From assembly GCA_963749415.1 (NCBI GenBank), contig CAVVMG010000001.1, positions 2,577,085 to 2,641,084 of the forward strand: a stretch of 64,000 nucleotides of DNA, given 5' to 3'. The translations under genes and the position numbers were made by a program. Origin of the DNA: JALYNX01 sp963749415 (lineage in GTDB: Bacteria > Actinomycetota > Acidimicrobiia > Spongiisociales > ZC4RG35). The notes under the pieces were generated by a model, which was given only the letters and a program-made list of their open reading frames with translations, was not told where the DNA came from and did not search any database. Below are positions 51,267 to 60,359 of the stretch, piece after piece; position 1 is the stretch's first letter; each line of letters begins with the position of its first letter.

Positions 51267-51283
51267 GGTAGGGAAACGGGACG
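51267..51283 (+). repeat. Dispersed repeat A, copy 9 (tandem with copy 8)
   Basis: GGTAGGGAAACGGGACG, followed by TGTCG; copy 1 has TGTAAG at the same place. Confidence 0.7.
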
Positions 51284-51555
51284 TGTCGCGGCCTGACCAA
51301 GCGTGATAGGCCCAAATCGGTCTTCAGGAACAATCACCCACAAACCGAGTACAAACGATCCCGATGGCTGCTCCCCACGACTCCGCCGACCGATAGAAGA
51401 GGTCCGCGGCCTCGTCGGAGCGACCTTCCCGCACAGCGAGCCGAGCTCAATTGCCTTCGGAGCACACAGCTTCTTTCCAATGCGAACTCGAGGACGGAGC
51501 GTTAGGGTCGCAGCGTCGTGGTCGGGTTCCGTTGAATCGCTTCTGGGAATCTCTC

Positions 51556-52725
51556 ATGACCGTCGGAGCCCATCCCGGCGAGACGGACATCCGGCGCTCG
51601 ACACGTCGCATCGTCATCGGATACTTCTTCTTTGGCGCGTTGACGCGATTGATTGTCGCCGCAGGTGAGATGGCAGAGGGTTCGCCTGAACTCTGGATCG
51701 ACCTCAGCGCCGCAATCGTGAGCGTCGTCTTGTTGGCCCTGCTTGGTCTCAGACATCGGTGGTTCATCGGGATCGTCAATGCCGCCCTGTTCTTCGTCCT
51801 CGTGGAAGTACTCAGCGGTACCGTCATCGACGGCGGCTTGGTGCCTTCTGACATCGTGATCCTGTTCGGCCTGCTGTCCGTTGTAGGCGCACTCATCGCA
51901 CTCAGCATCAAGGCGGCTTTCGGTTGGTTCCTCGCCTTCGTGGGAACTCTCGTGCTGGCTGTCGTCCTACCCAATCGGATCGAACCTCTCCACGATGTCA
52001 CGGGGAGCGACAGCGGCATCGTTGGAGTAGTCGTCGGCGTGACCATCTTCATTTTCGCCGGCATGGCGTACTTCGTGCGACAGAGGAACCGGTTCCAGGC
52101 CGAATCGGATGACCTGCTGCGGAACATCCTCCCCGATCAGATCGCTGGCCGTCTGAAGACTGATCGTACGATGATCGCCGACGACTATGAGTCCGCCTCG
52201 GTGCTGTTCGCGGACATCGCCGACTTCACCCCAATGTCGGCGGGTATGACGCCGACAGAGCTGGTGGGACTCCTCAACACAATTTTCACGAACTTCGATG
52301 CGTTCGTGCACGAATTGGGGTTAGAGAAGATCAAAACCGTCGGCGATGCCTACATGGTCGCCGCCGGGGTTCCCGCCGCCCGCACGGACCACGCCCACGC
52401 AATCGCCGATCTGGCTCTGCGATTCCGCGACCACGTCGCCGCTAATCGGTTCGACGGACAAAAAATCGAGCTGCGCATCGGTATCAACTCAGGGCCTATC
52501 GTCGCCGGAGTAGTCGGCACCTACAAGTTCGCGTACGACCTCTGGGGCGACGTGGTCAACACCGCCAGTCGCATGGAGTCAGGCGGTGTCCCGGGGGCGA
52601 TACAAATCACGGACGCCACCTTCGAACTGATCAGCGACGCTTTCGTCTGCGAGCCTCGTGGCGTCATCTCGGTCAAGGGCAAGGGCGAAATGAACACCCA
52701 TTTCCTCGTGGGCCGGCGACCCTGA
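51556..52725 (+). CDS. Membrane-bound class III adenylate cyclase
   Basis: About 389 residues from ATG 51556; a longer frame to 51451 is possible but lacks a ribosome site. Six hydrophobic helices (IVIGYFFFGALTRLIVAAGE through VGVTIFIFAGMAYFV) lead by a short linker (RQRNRFQAESDDLLRNILPD) into a cyclase domain with FADIADFT (two metal Asp), EKIKTVGDAYM (Lys), YDLWGDVVNTASRMES (Asp, Asn, Arg). All residues for ATP cyclisation are intact. Paralogue of the frameshifted gene at 29379. Its sensor stimulus is unknown. Confidence 0.92.
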   Translation: MTVGAHPGETDIRRSTRRIVIGYFFFGALTRLIVAAGEMAEGSPELWIDLSAAIVSVVLLALLGLRHRWFIGIVNAALFFVLVEVLSGTVIDGGLVPSDIVILFGLLSVVGALIALSIKAAFGWFLAFVGTLVLAVVLPNRIEPLHDVTGSDSGIVGVVVGVTIFIFAGMAYFVRQRNRFQAESDDLLRNILPDQIAGRLKTDRTMIADDYESASVLFADIADFTPMSAGMTPTELVGLLNTIFTNFDAFVHELGLEKIKTVGDAYMVAAGVPAARTDHAHAIADLALRFRDHVAANRFDGQKIELRIGINSGPIVAGVVGTYKFAYDLWGDVVNTASRMESGGVPGAIQITDATFELISDAFVCEPRGVISVKGKGEMNTHFLVGRRP

Positions 52726-52893
52726 AATCATCTCACCGTCGAGATAATGTCTTTGGTGAGGCTCATTTACGGAGGATAACCGCCAGGGTCGACGGGACCC
52801 CGCCCTTGCCGGGAGCGTCCAGGCTCATCCGGCGCGAAATGCGGTTATCACGCGTCAGGCATGGCCTGAGACTCGGTCAGCGATGTCTGACGC

Positions 52894-54261
52894 TCAACCG
52901 GGAAGGATGTTCTTGTTGTGGTGGAAGGCGTTGTCAGGGTCGTATTTGGACTTGACCTCGGCGAGTCGTCGGTAGATGTGATCGCCGTAGGCCTCTCGAA
53001 CGCGAGTGGTGTCGTCATCGGAATCGAGGAAGTTGACGTAGACACCCGTGCGGTGGGGCTCGAGAGCTTCGAGGAACCCACGTGCCCAAGCGGTCTCGGC
53101 ACTGGCGTGCTCGACGGATTCGTCGGGGAGCCACACGCCTTCGATGACGATGTTGTGGGCCACGTCACGACCGTTGTAGGCGGTGGCATCTTGGGGGACA
53201 CGGGTCACGGCGCCACCCATATGGAACATCACCGCGTAGGACCGGGGCGATGTGGCCGTATAGGCGTGATCGGCGACGACAGCCATGACCTCGTCGGACA
53301 GCCCGGTCAGGTTCGTGGCCTTCCAGTAGTAGTGCCACCCGTGGGGAACGGTCTCGTCGATGGCGCCCTGGTGGGCCACATACGGCGTGGGTCCGATCAG
53401 GTCGATCAGCGGCGCCCCGAACCGGCGGAGGTCACTCAAAGCACGCTCGCCCTCTTCTACGGCGCCGGCGTAACAGGAGACGACTGCGATAGCCGGCCGC
53501 CAGTGCAGGTCCTCGGGGATGCTCGGCAGTGGCGGAACGGTGCCCAGCCTGACCACGGTGCCGAGCTCGTCGGGCGCTTCCCTGACGAAGTCCCGGTAGA
53601 AGGAGAGCACGTCGATGGTGTCGTCCGCCGCCCAAAAGACGGGTCCGGCCATCACGGTCGGGCCGACGGCGTGCAGGGCGAACCGGAAAGAGGTGACGAC
53701 GCCGAAGTTGCCGCCACCGCCTCGAAGCGCCCAGAACAGATCGGGATGTTGGTCGGTGGACGCCCGAACGATGCTGCCCTCGGCGGTGACGACCTCAGCG
53801 GCCAGGAGATTGTCCACGGTGAGCCCGTGTTTGCGCATCAGCCAGCCGAGGCCGCCGCCGAGGGTTAGCCCGGCGACGCCGGTGTGGCCCACAATCCCTC
53901 CGGTTGTGGCCAGACCATGGGCCTGCGTCTCGTGGTCGACCTCGCCCCAGAGAGCACCACCCTGCACCTCGGCCGTCCGGCCGGCGGGGTCGACCCACAC
54001 GGCCCGCATCGCAGAGAGGTCGATGACGATCCCGCCATCGCACACCGCGGTGCCGGCGACGTTGTGGCCCCCGCCCCGCACCGCGATCTCCAGGTCGTGG
54101 TCGCGTGCGAAGCGCACGGCCGCGGCCACGTCGGCGCTCCCGCTGCATCGGGCGATCAGCAGTGGGCGCCGGTCGACAGCTCCGTTCCAGACAGCTCGGG
54201 CCATTGCGTAGTCAGGGTGCTCATCTGTGATCAGCTGGCCCCGGAATCCGTCGATCTCCAT
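52894..54261 (-). CDS. FAD-linked oxidase, berberine-bridge-enzyme-like
   Basis: 455 residues from ATG 54261, with GAGGAGG upstream. The PCMH-type FAD domain has AVRGGGHNVAGTAVCDGGIVID, the 8-alpha-His position in GGGHN, GGIVGHTGVAGLTLGGG, the second Cys-type attachment region near HGLATTGGI, and LRGGGGNFGVVTSFRF. The C-terminal BBE segment ends YDPDNAFHHNKNILP. Such enzymes oxidise alcohols, sugars or lactam precursors with O2. Divergent from the HxlR gene, which probably regulates it. Confidence 0.93.
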   Translation of the reverse strand: MEIDGFRGQLITDEHPDYAMARAVWNGAVDRRPLLIARCSGSADVAAAVRFARDHDLEIAVRGGGHNVAGTAVCDGGIVIDLSAMRAVWVDPAGRTAEVQGGALWGEVDHETQAHGLATTGGIVGHTGVAGLTLGGGLGWLMRKHGLTVDNLLAAEVVTAEGSIVRASTDQHPDLFWALRGGGGNFGVVTSFRFALHAVGPTVMAGPVFWAADDTIDVLSFYRDFVREAPDELGTVVRLGTVPPLPSIPEDLHWRPAIAVVSCYAGAVEEGERALSDLRRFGAPLIDLIGPTPYVAHQGAIDETVPHGWHYYWKATNLTGLSDEVMAVVADHAYTATSPRSYAVMFHMGGAVTRVPQDATAYNGRDVAHNIVIEGVWLPDESVEHASAETAWARGFLEALEPHRTGVYVNFLDSDDDTTRVREAYGDHIYRRLAEVKSKYDPDNAFHHNKNILPG

Positions 54262-54365
54262 CACGGTTGCCTCCTCGCTCCGATGGCGGGCCGCTCACCG
54301 GTCGGTGTCGTCATCGGCCCTCCTCGCTCGATGCCCTCATCTCACCTCGGTGGATCGCGGCTGAG

Positions 54366-54384
54366 AAGTCAAGAATCTGGACTT
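54366..54384. promoter_or_regulatory. Possible HxlR operator
   Basis: AAGTC-N9-GACTT inverted repeat in the 156-bp gap between the divergent oxidase and HxlR genes, 34 bp before the HxlR start. Confidence 0.35.
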
Positions 54385-54417
54385 CACAGCCGAAGGCAGG
54401 AGCGCGACACTGGCGGA

Positions 54418-55116
54418 GTGCGGACGTATGGCCAGTATTGCCCCATCGCTCGTGGCGCCGAGATCTTCGCCGAGCGATGGACGCCCCTGATCATCCGCAA
54501 CCTGTACCTGGGTTGCGCGAGCTTCAGTGAGATCCTGGAAGGCGCCCCCGGGCTCTCCCGCACCATGCTCTCCCAGCGGCTCAAGCAACTCGAAAGGCTC
54601 GAGATCGTCGAGTCGGTGGCCAAGCCCGACGGGCGCGGGCATCGCTACGAGCTCACACCTGCGGGCCTCGACCTCTTCAAGGTTTGCGGGTCGTTAGGCG
54701 AGTGGGGTGCCCGTTGGCTCCAGATCGCCCCCGAGCACCTCGATCCCTTCGTGGCTCTGTGGTCGATGTGCAACGCGCTCCGCCGAGACCGGCTCCCGGA
54801 TCGACGCGTCGTGATCCGCTTCGACTTCACCGGGGGCCCGCGCAGCGAGCGATTCTGGCTCCTGATCGAGCACGGGGAAACCGAGATCTGCAAGACGTAC
54901 CCTGGCCTCGACGAGGACCTCTACATCACGGCGGAAGCCGAAGCCTTCGTCAAATGGCACGCAGGCCAGCTCACCTGGGCCGAAGCCACCCGGAACCACC
55001 GCATCCAACTCCACGGGCCCTCGTGGCTTATTCGCGCCTTCCCCACCTGGAACGCCCGCAGCCTGTTCGCACACATCAAGCCGGTCTCCCGGCCTTCGGC
55101 GAGTTCGGCAACCTGA
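54418..55116 (+). CDS. HxlR-family transcriptional regulator
   Basis: 232 residues from GTG 54418. HxlR winged helix with the N-terminal Cys (TYGQYCPIARGAEIFAERWT), LIIRNLYLGCASFSEILEGA, LSRTMLSQRLKQLERLEIVE and DGRGHRYELTPAGLDL. The C-terminal 110 residues extend beyond the minimal family length and resemble a ligand-binding SCP2-like domain (RVVIRFDFTGGP, DLYITAEAEAFVKWHAGQL). Probably a repressor of the divergent FAD oxidase that responds to a small molecule or thiol oxidation. Confidence 0.9.
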   Translation: MRTYGQYCPIARGAEIFAERWTPLIIRNLYLGCASFSEILEGAPGLSRTMLSQRLKQLERLEIVESVAKPDGRGHRYELTPAGLDLFKVCGSLGEWGARWLQIAPEHLDPFVALWSMCNALRRDRLPDRRVVIRFDFTGGPRSERFWLLIEHGETEICKTYPGLDEDLYITAEAEAFVKWHAGQLTWAEATRNHRIQLHGPSWLIRAFPTWNARSLFAHIKPVSRPSASSAT

Positions 55117-55323
55117 CATCTTCTACGTAACCCAATTTCTGACCGCACCGGGGTCCCAATCGAAAGGGTCGCGTCCACCGTCCCCGGCGTTGCCAGCGCT
55201 GGCCACGCAGCCCAGTCCGTTGGGGTTTGCAGGTTGAGTTCGGCCAGAAGAGCTCCACAGAACGCGCCCCGGATGTGGGTCGAATAATCGTCGGCCGATC
55301 AAGGCGATTGGACGCCTGACCTC

Positions 55324-55343
55324 TGATAACCCGCTTTACGCCG
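55324..55343 (+). repeat. Dispersed repeat B, copy 2
   Basis: TGATAACCCGCTTTACGCCG, identical to 51149-51168, between the HxlR gene and a membrane-protein gene on the other strand. Confidence 0.75.
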
Positions 55344-55373
55344 TCCTAAGCATGCCGTCCCTGGACGCGTTGC

Positions 55374-55952
55374 TCACGGACTGGCCTGGATAGCGCCTCT
55401 GCCTGGGTCCAGTCTCCACCGTGTCGACCAGTGGAGGGCCGGCGTCACAGGAACACGGTTGCGGGCGGGGCGGGTCAGAACGAAGAGGGTGATGATTGCC
55501 ACCGGCAGAAGGAAATCCCAGACCAGGATCGGACCTACGTTGTTCGGCGCAAGATTTCCCGTCTCAGCCATGTCCAGCACATGGGTCAGGCCGGCACCCC
55601 AGGCGAATATGGATTTGGCGACGGCCGCCGGAAGCCAGAAGTCATACCGCCAGAAGCACGTGAAACCGATGGCCCCGATCGCAAGGTTGGCGAAGGCAAC
55701 CTCTGTCTGGAACGGGTTGCCGGCAGGCCAGCCAATTGATTCCGCGACGGAGCGGGCAAAGACGGTGTGCATCACGACGTTGATCATGCCAATGGCTCCG
55801 GACACCCCGAGGACGTACATGAGCACGATCTCAAGTCGACTGGAGCGATCGAGGTGTCGGGCGGCTCGAACATGTACAGCCGCCGGAATGCTGATGGCGA
55901 GAATCCACATGTAGACCTGCCAGCCAGGTATGGATGTCAAATTGGCAGTCAT
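55374..55952 (-). CDS. Membrane protein, possibly DUF6790-like
   Basis: 192 residues with five hydrophobic helices (WQVYMWILAISIPAAVHV, IVLMYVLGVSGAIGMINVV, FANLAIGAIGFTCFWRYDFW, VAKSIFAWGAGLTHVLDM, ILVWDFLLPVAIITLFVLT). The loop SIGWPAGNPFQTEVAFANL is distinctive and similar to what I recall of DUF6790. No enzymatic motif. Upstream are a small gene and an ArsR-type regulator on the same strand, which may control it. Confidence 0.75.
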   Translation of the reverse strand: MTANLTSIPGWQVYMWILAISIPAAVHVRAARHLDRSSRLEIVLMYVLGVSGAIGMINVVMHTVFARSVAESIGWPAGNPFQTEVAFANLAIGAIGFTCFWRYDFWLPAAVAKSIFAWGAGLTHVLDMAETGNLAPNNVGPILVWDFLLPVAIITLFVLTRPARNRVPVTPALHWSTRWRLDPGRGAIQASP

Positions 55953-56023
55953 CGGTCAATCCTTTTCTTTGTCATCTTTCGATTTCGAAAACCGGTTCGC
56001 TCGCCGTAGTCACGGCGTGATCG

Positions 56024-56266
56024 TCAATGGGGTTCTCCAGTGACAGTGGACCGGACTAAAGCGGCCGCGGTCAGCTTCGATGAAGGCTTCGCCAGGCTCT
56101 CGCCAAGCGCGATGAACCGCAGCCCGATCACGCGCTTGATTGCATGAAGGTTCGTCCTTCGCTCTTGCGCGTTTCTTGCTCTACTTGCGAGACGGCGGCG
56201 CTCTGCGTCGGCCATTTGGTCCTGGATTCGATCCTGCGCGACGTGGTAACTGAGGAAGGGGCTCAT
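56024..56266 (-). CDS. Small basic protein, coupled to the ArsR-type regulator
   Basis: 80 residues. The start ATG 56266 overlaps the stop of the upstream regulator by 4 bp (ATGA), which favours real translation. The first half is a charged helix (VAQDRIQDQMADAERRRLAS) similar to short actinobacterial proteins that begin with a DR..EL/ADAERRRL helix. Function unknown. Confidence 0.6.
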   Translation of the reverse strand: MSPFLSYHVAQDRIQDQMADAERRRLASRARNAQERRTNLHAIKRVIGLRFIALGESLAKPSSKLTAAALVRSTVTGEPH

Positions 56267-57393
56267 ACGAGTCTCCTCTCTTCGTTGGACACCGACGTGT
56301 GATCGGTGTTGACGTAGCTATCGAGAAAGGCGCCGGCGTTGGAAAGCGACTGAGGACGCAGGGAATATGTCTCCTTTGTTCCGTGCTGGCCCTGCATGCG
56401 GACTTTGACCAGCCCTGCGGCCCGCAACACGGTCATGTGGTGATGAACCGTCGACTTGGAAAGGCCGAGCAGTTCAACGAGATCGTCCAAACTTGCCTCG
56501 GTCCTCGAAATACGGCGCAGGACGCGAAGTCGTCGTTCGTCGCTGAGAGCCTTGTAGGTCTTGAGCAACCAGGACGGTGGCGCTTCAGGGTCGGAGTCGA
56601 TGAACTCGTCGGCTATTCCAAAGAACACGACGAGGGTGTCCCCGTGCTGCTCGATCATCGACAGGGGCCGGATCACCACCGAGGGGACGAGGACGACTCT
56701 CGAGACTCCAAGGGGAATCTCATAGTCGAGGCCATTCGTAACCTCCTCGATCACGGCCTTCGCTCTGTCCAGGGTCGACGTTGCTCGAAAGGCGGCGGCG
56801 GCGCGGCCGATGGCGGCGGTGAACTCCGCCTCGACTTCGCGGTAGACCTCGTTGCGGAAGCGATGGATGGCCCCCACCAGCCGGTCGCGGAGCTCGAGCC
56901 CCGGGATCTCGAAAGGCGAAACGAACTGGTCGAAGCAGTCCTGGTCGTGGGCTTCGAGGATTCGACGCACAGCAGCTGGATCTCCATCGGCGGCTTCCTC
57001 GACGAGCCAGGGGTCCGCGTCGATGCCGAAGTAGGTCAACATCGAGCGACGGAGCCGTTGCGGGTTGATCTCCGCCAACCAACTTAGGACCCGATCGAGG
57101 TCGTGGGGATGGGGGGCCGAGGCGATCAAGCCGACAAGGCTCGGCCAGACGTGAGGTCCGCCGAGGGAGGCCATCTCGGCCCGTAGGTCCTCAGGCGTCC
57201 GCTGCTGGACTTCGGCGAGCCATTCAGGCTCCACGTCGTAATCGCTAATGAGAGCTTCATCGCTTTGGAAGGCCGTCCACATCATCAGCAGGATCTCGTA
57301 GGTGCCGACCCCGTCAACGCTGATCGGAACATGTCCAGGTGCACTAGTGAGATCACGAACCATGGATTGAGGACCAAGTAATTCGACCATCAT
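56263..57393 (-). CDS. ArsR-type winged-helix regulator with long N-terminal domain
   Basis: 376 residues from ATG 57393 or 57390 behind GCAGGAGAGG. The C-terminal 100 residues are an ArsR helix-turn-helix (LLKTYKALSDERRLRVLRRI, LDDLVELLGLSKSTVHHHMT, VLRAAGLVKVRMQGQHGTKE). The first 270 residues (PGHVPISVDGVGTYEILLMM; ALISDYDVEPEWLAEV) form a separate helical domain, typical of a DUF-type sensory part, without metal-binding Cys motifs. Probably a ligand-responsive repressor of the small downstream genes. Confidence 0.88.
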   Translation of the reverse strand: MMVELLGPQSMVRDLTSAPGHVPISVDGVGTYEILLMMWTAFQSDEALISDYDVEPEWLAEVQQRTPEDLRAEMASLGGPHVWPSLVGLIASAPHPHDLDRVLSWLAEINPQRLRRSMLTYFGIDADPWLVEEAADGDPAAVRRILEAHDQDCFDQFVSPFEIPGLELRDRLVGAIHRFRNEVYREVEAEFTAAIGRAAAAFRATSTLDRAKAVIEEVTNGLDYEIPLGVSRVVLVPSVVIRPLSMIEQHGDTLVVFFGIADEFIDSDPEAPPSWLLKTYKALSDERRLRVLRRISRTEASLDDLVELLGLSKSTVHHHMTVLRAAGLVKVRMQGQHGTKETYSLRPQSLSNAGAFLDSYVNTDHTSVSNEERRLV

Positions 57394-57826
57394 CCTCTCC
57401 TGCGGTAGCTATCCTATCACTGTCGTACAGACATCGTGCCAGTTGAGTTCTCGAATGTCAAGGGGGTCTGTTCGATAGATATCGGACACTTGTGTTTTGG
57501 TCGCTCTTGTCACCAGCGCCCTTTCGCTTGCGATCGGCGTCCTCGGGTAATCAACATGCGCGCCGTATCAGCTCGAGGGCACGGACCGCCTCGCGTTCAA
57601 GCTCTGCCCCAGGCGCCGTCGCTCCCCTAGTAACGGGCGAACGCCATCCAGGTGCTCGAAGGTCGAACCCGTATCACCCGCTCGCGCAAGGCGGTCGGCT
57701 CACTATCGCTAGGGAAACGGGACATGTTGGCAGGAGTTGGCTCCGGGATTGAAGCGGCGGGCACCTGCTCCGTGAATTTAGGCAATATCTGGCCTGGTCG
57801 ACGGATCCGGTGGTTGGTTTCGCCGG
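57394..57826. other. Intergenic region
   Basis: Contains promoter-like A+T-rich DNA just upstream of the ArsR-type gene and repeat A copy 10 at 57708. No gene supported. Confidence 0.5.
57708..57723 (+). repeat. Dispersed repeat A, copy 10
   Basis: GCTAGGGAAACGGGAC, exact core. Last copy seen in the window. Confidence 0.7.
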
Positions 57827-58471
57827 TCAGGTGCGAAGGAAGGCGAGCACCGCCAGAACCCGACGGTGAACGTCGTGTGATTCCTGGAGGCCGAGTTTGG
57901 AGAAGATCCGCGAAACGTGCGCTTCAACCGTCCGCTCGGCGACGAAGAGTCGATCGGCAATGGCGCGGTTCGACATGCCCTCGGCGATGAGGCCCAAGAC
58001 TTCTGCTTCTTGCTCGGTCAGTTCCGACAGGGGATCCTGTCGGCGGCGACGGCCCATGAGACGAGACACGATGGTTGGGTCTATGACTGTCTCTCCATCC
58101 ATCAGGCGCCTCATCGCATCGACAATGATCGCGATGTCGAATACGCGTTCCTTTAGGAGATAGCCGACCCTTTCAGGTTGATCCTCGATCAAAGCCATCG
58201 CATAGCTGGGTTCGACATATTGTGAAAGCACGAGGACCCCCACTTCGGGGTGCTCTGTCCGGATTGTGTGAGCTGCGACCAATCCTTCGTCGGTGTGAGA
58301 CGGGGGCATTCGGATGTCGACGAGGGCTAAGTCCGGAAGATTGAGGCGGACGGAACGGAGCAGCGAGTCAGCATCGGCAGCTTGTCCTACTACTTCGATC
58401 CCTGCCTCGATCAGCAGTCGGACTATGCGCTCCCGGGTGAGCATGACGTCGTCAGCGACCACTACTTGCAC
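57827..58471 (-). CDS. NarL/LuxR-family response regulator
   Basis: 214 residues from GTG 58471. Receiver with VVADDVMLTRE, phospho-acceptor in LALVDIRMPPSH and a Lys in YLLKERVFD; LuxR helix-turn-helix LTEQEAEVLGLIAEGMSNRA with VAERTVEAHVSRIFSKLGL. Overlaps the end of the kinase gene by 10 bp. The regulator is intact while its kinase carries a stop and a frameshift. Its receiver is of the type paired with GAF-less membrane kinases near solute-binding proteins. Confidence 0.93.
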   Translation of the reverse strand: MQVVVADDVMLTRERIVRLLIEAGIEVVGQAADADSLLRSVRLNLPDLALVDIRMPPSHTDEGLVAAHTIRTEHPEVGVLVLSQYVEPSYAMALIEDQPERVGYLLKERVFDIAIIVDAMRRLMDGETVIDPTIVSRLMGRRRRQDPLSELTEQEAEVLGLIAEGMSNRAIADRLFVAERTVEAHVSRIFSKLGLQESHDVHRRVLAVLAFLRT

Positions 58472-60226
58472 AGGATCTCCGCTCGGAGCGCCTTCGCGTC
58501 GAGTGCCAGGCTGCCCCCAACTGCACCGATGCGGTCGGCGAGTCCGATGGGCGGGGCGACATGGCTTTCGCCGCCGTCATCCTCGACTGTCAGGACGAGT
58601 CGCACATCGTCACAGTTGACGCTGACGATCGCATGCGTAGCACCACGGCCAACAGCATGTTCTACGCCTTCGATCACCACCAGGTAAGCAGCCATCTCTG
58701 ATGCAGCTGGAAGCCGCCTGTTCGAGGTCAGGCGAATGTCGACTGGTATCGGCGCCTCGTCGGCGAAGGTGGCAAGCGCCGATCCAAGGCCAGCTTCGGA
58801 GAGCACAGCCGGATAGATCCCATGAGCGAGATCGCGAAGGTCGCCGAGGGCGGCTTGCGCCTCGTCGATCGCCTCGTCAAGCAGGACCTCGGTGTCCTCA
58901 TCGCCATCCGCCTCGGCGCGGGCCCGCGGACCGCGGATCTCATATGACAGACTCAGAAGGCGCTGTTGAGCGCCGTCGTGTAGGTCTCTCTCGAGACGGA
59001 ACCGTTCGGCATCCCCGGTTTCGACGATGCGCGAGCGGGAGCGGCGAAGCTCCTCGACCTGGGCGAGCAGTTCCGCCTGCAATCGCTCATTCTCGAGTGC
59101 CAAACGCACCGCGGCGCCGATCTTCGCGGCTCAATTCGGGGAGAGCGGCGGCGTGTGAGACGACGGCGATCCGTTGGTCACCGTGGACCAGGTTTGTGAT
59201 GGTCCGTATCGGTGTTACTGCAGGCTCGGGAACCGGCTGTCCATTCGCATCCACATAGGTCTGCAATTCCGGGAGCCAGTAAGCAATGCGGAGATCTTGA
59301 TCGCTCAGGGCACGACCGAGCGCCGATTCGAGCGTGCCGGGAGTTGGCGCCTCACCCAGTGTTGTAACGATCCGGCCGACGGCATTCCGATGCGCCCGAG
59401 CACGGAAAACGGCCCAGATCAAACCGGCTCCGAGGAGTATCAGTGTTGCGCATCCAAGAACGAACGTCGAGAAGAACACCGGATTGAGCGGATCCTCGAT
59501 CAGCATGCGCTGGAGGGCGATCGCATGTCCTGCGGTGGCGATCGTGAAGCCGATGGCGGGCATGGCGACCGGGAGCAGAACATGCCGAGCCGGGCGGGAA
59601 TCTGAAGCGATCCGCCAGAGACAGACCACGACGAGAGCGATGGCCGAGACCAGTGTGAACCACCGATCGGTCGCCTCGGTCAGTCGCGCCAAAGGAGGCA
59701 AGGAGCCGACGAGAAACGTGTTGACGGCGCAGTTGGCCCAGCAGTTCGGATCGAAGAACGGGTCTCGGAAGAGAGCGAGGCCGACCATGACGAGAACTGT
59801 TTCGCCGTAGACGACGGAAACCATCACTCGGTCAACCCGGGACCGGAGGTATCCGCTGGGCCAAGCGGTCGTCAGATGAAAGATGAGCGGAAAGGTGAAT
59901 CCCGAGAGGAGCATGCCAAGGCTCCTGAGAAGAGGCGCGCCGCCCTCCCAGCCGACCAGCATTGGCGCAACCCACAGAAGACCGGCGAGCAAGGCGAGAT
60001 CTCCGGTCCACCCTGCTGGCCTGCCCAACGAAATGACGAGACCAGCGGCGATCAGCGAAAGACTCGCCGCGACCGAAAGCACCGCAGCCGAACCGGAGAC
60101 ACCTGCGTAAGTCGTGAATCAGCCTGCGCCCTCGGCAATTGCGAAGGTACCCACCGCCGCCGCGAGTCCGATCAACCCGGCTGCCAGCCGGCCTAGATTC
60201 CCGGGACGGGCTAGGACGGTCGCCAC
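58462..60226 (-). pseudogene. Membrane histidine kinase 1, with nonsense codon and frameshift
   Basis: From GTG 60226 the frame reads a first hydrophobic segment, hits TGA at 60121-60119 (codon 36), then continues through six or more membrane helices and a PAS/GAF-like linker (TLESALGRALSDQDLRIAYW). At about 59122 one extra base changes frame; beyond it come the HisKA_3 helix (RDLHDGAQQRLLSLSYEI) and a HATPase_c domain with a weak N box (VIEGVEHAVGRGATH) and DDGG. No other damage is seen. It is either newly inactive or carries sequencing errors. Paralogous to the kinase at 61870. Confidence 0.8.
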
Positions 60227-60359
60227 ATCGAGATTCTGGCACTTGTCCGGGCGAAAAACAGCCGTGCTAGCCACATCAGAAACGTGAGGCCAACCCCGAT
60301 GTGGTCGCCATCGTTACTTCGTACCTTCGGCACTCCAAGGTCATAGGAAGGAGTGGACC

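Larger units (their letters stand above)
50941..51555. other. Intergenic region with repeats
   Basis: Holds repeat B copy 1 (51149) and the tandem pair of repeat A (51231 and 51267). No frame with coding character was found. The region separates the cupin gene from the divergent cyclase gene. Confidence 0.5.

Noticed and set aside
53884..54417. N-terminal 178 codons before the HxlR domain
   Set aside because: Antisense to the FAD oxidase gene; the HxlR protein starts properly at GTG 54418.
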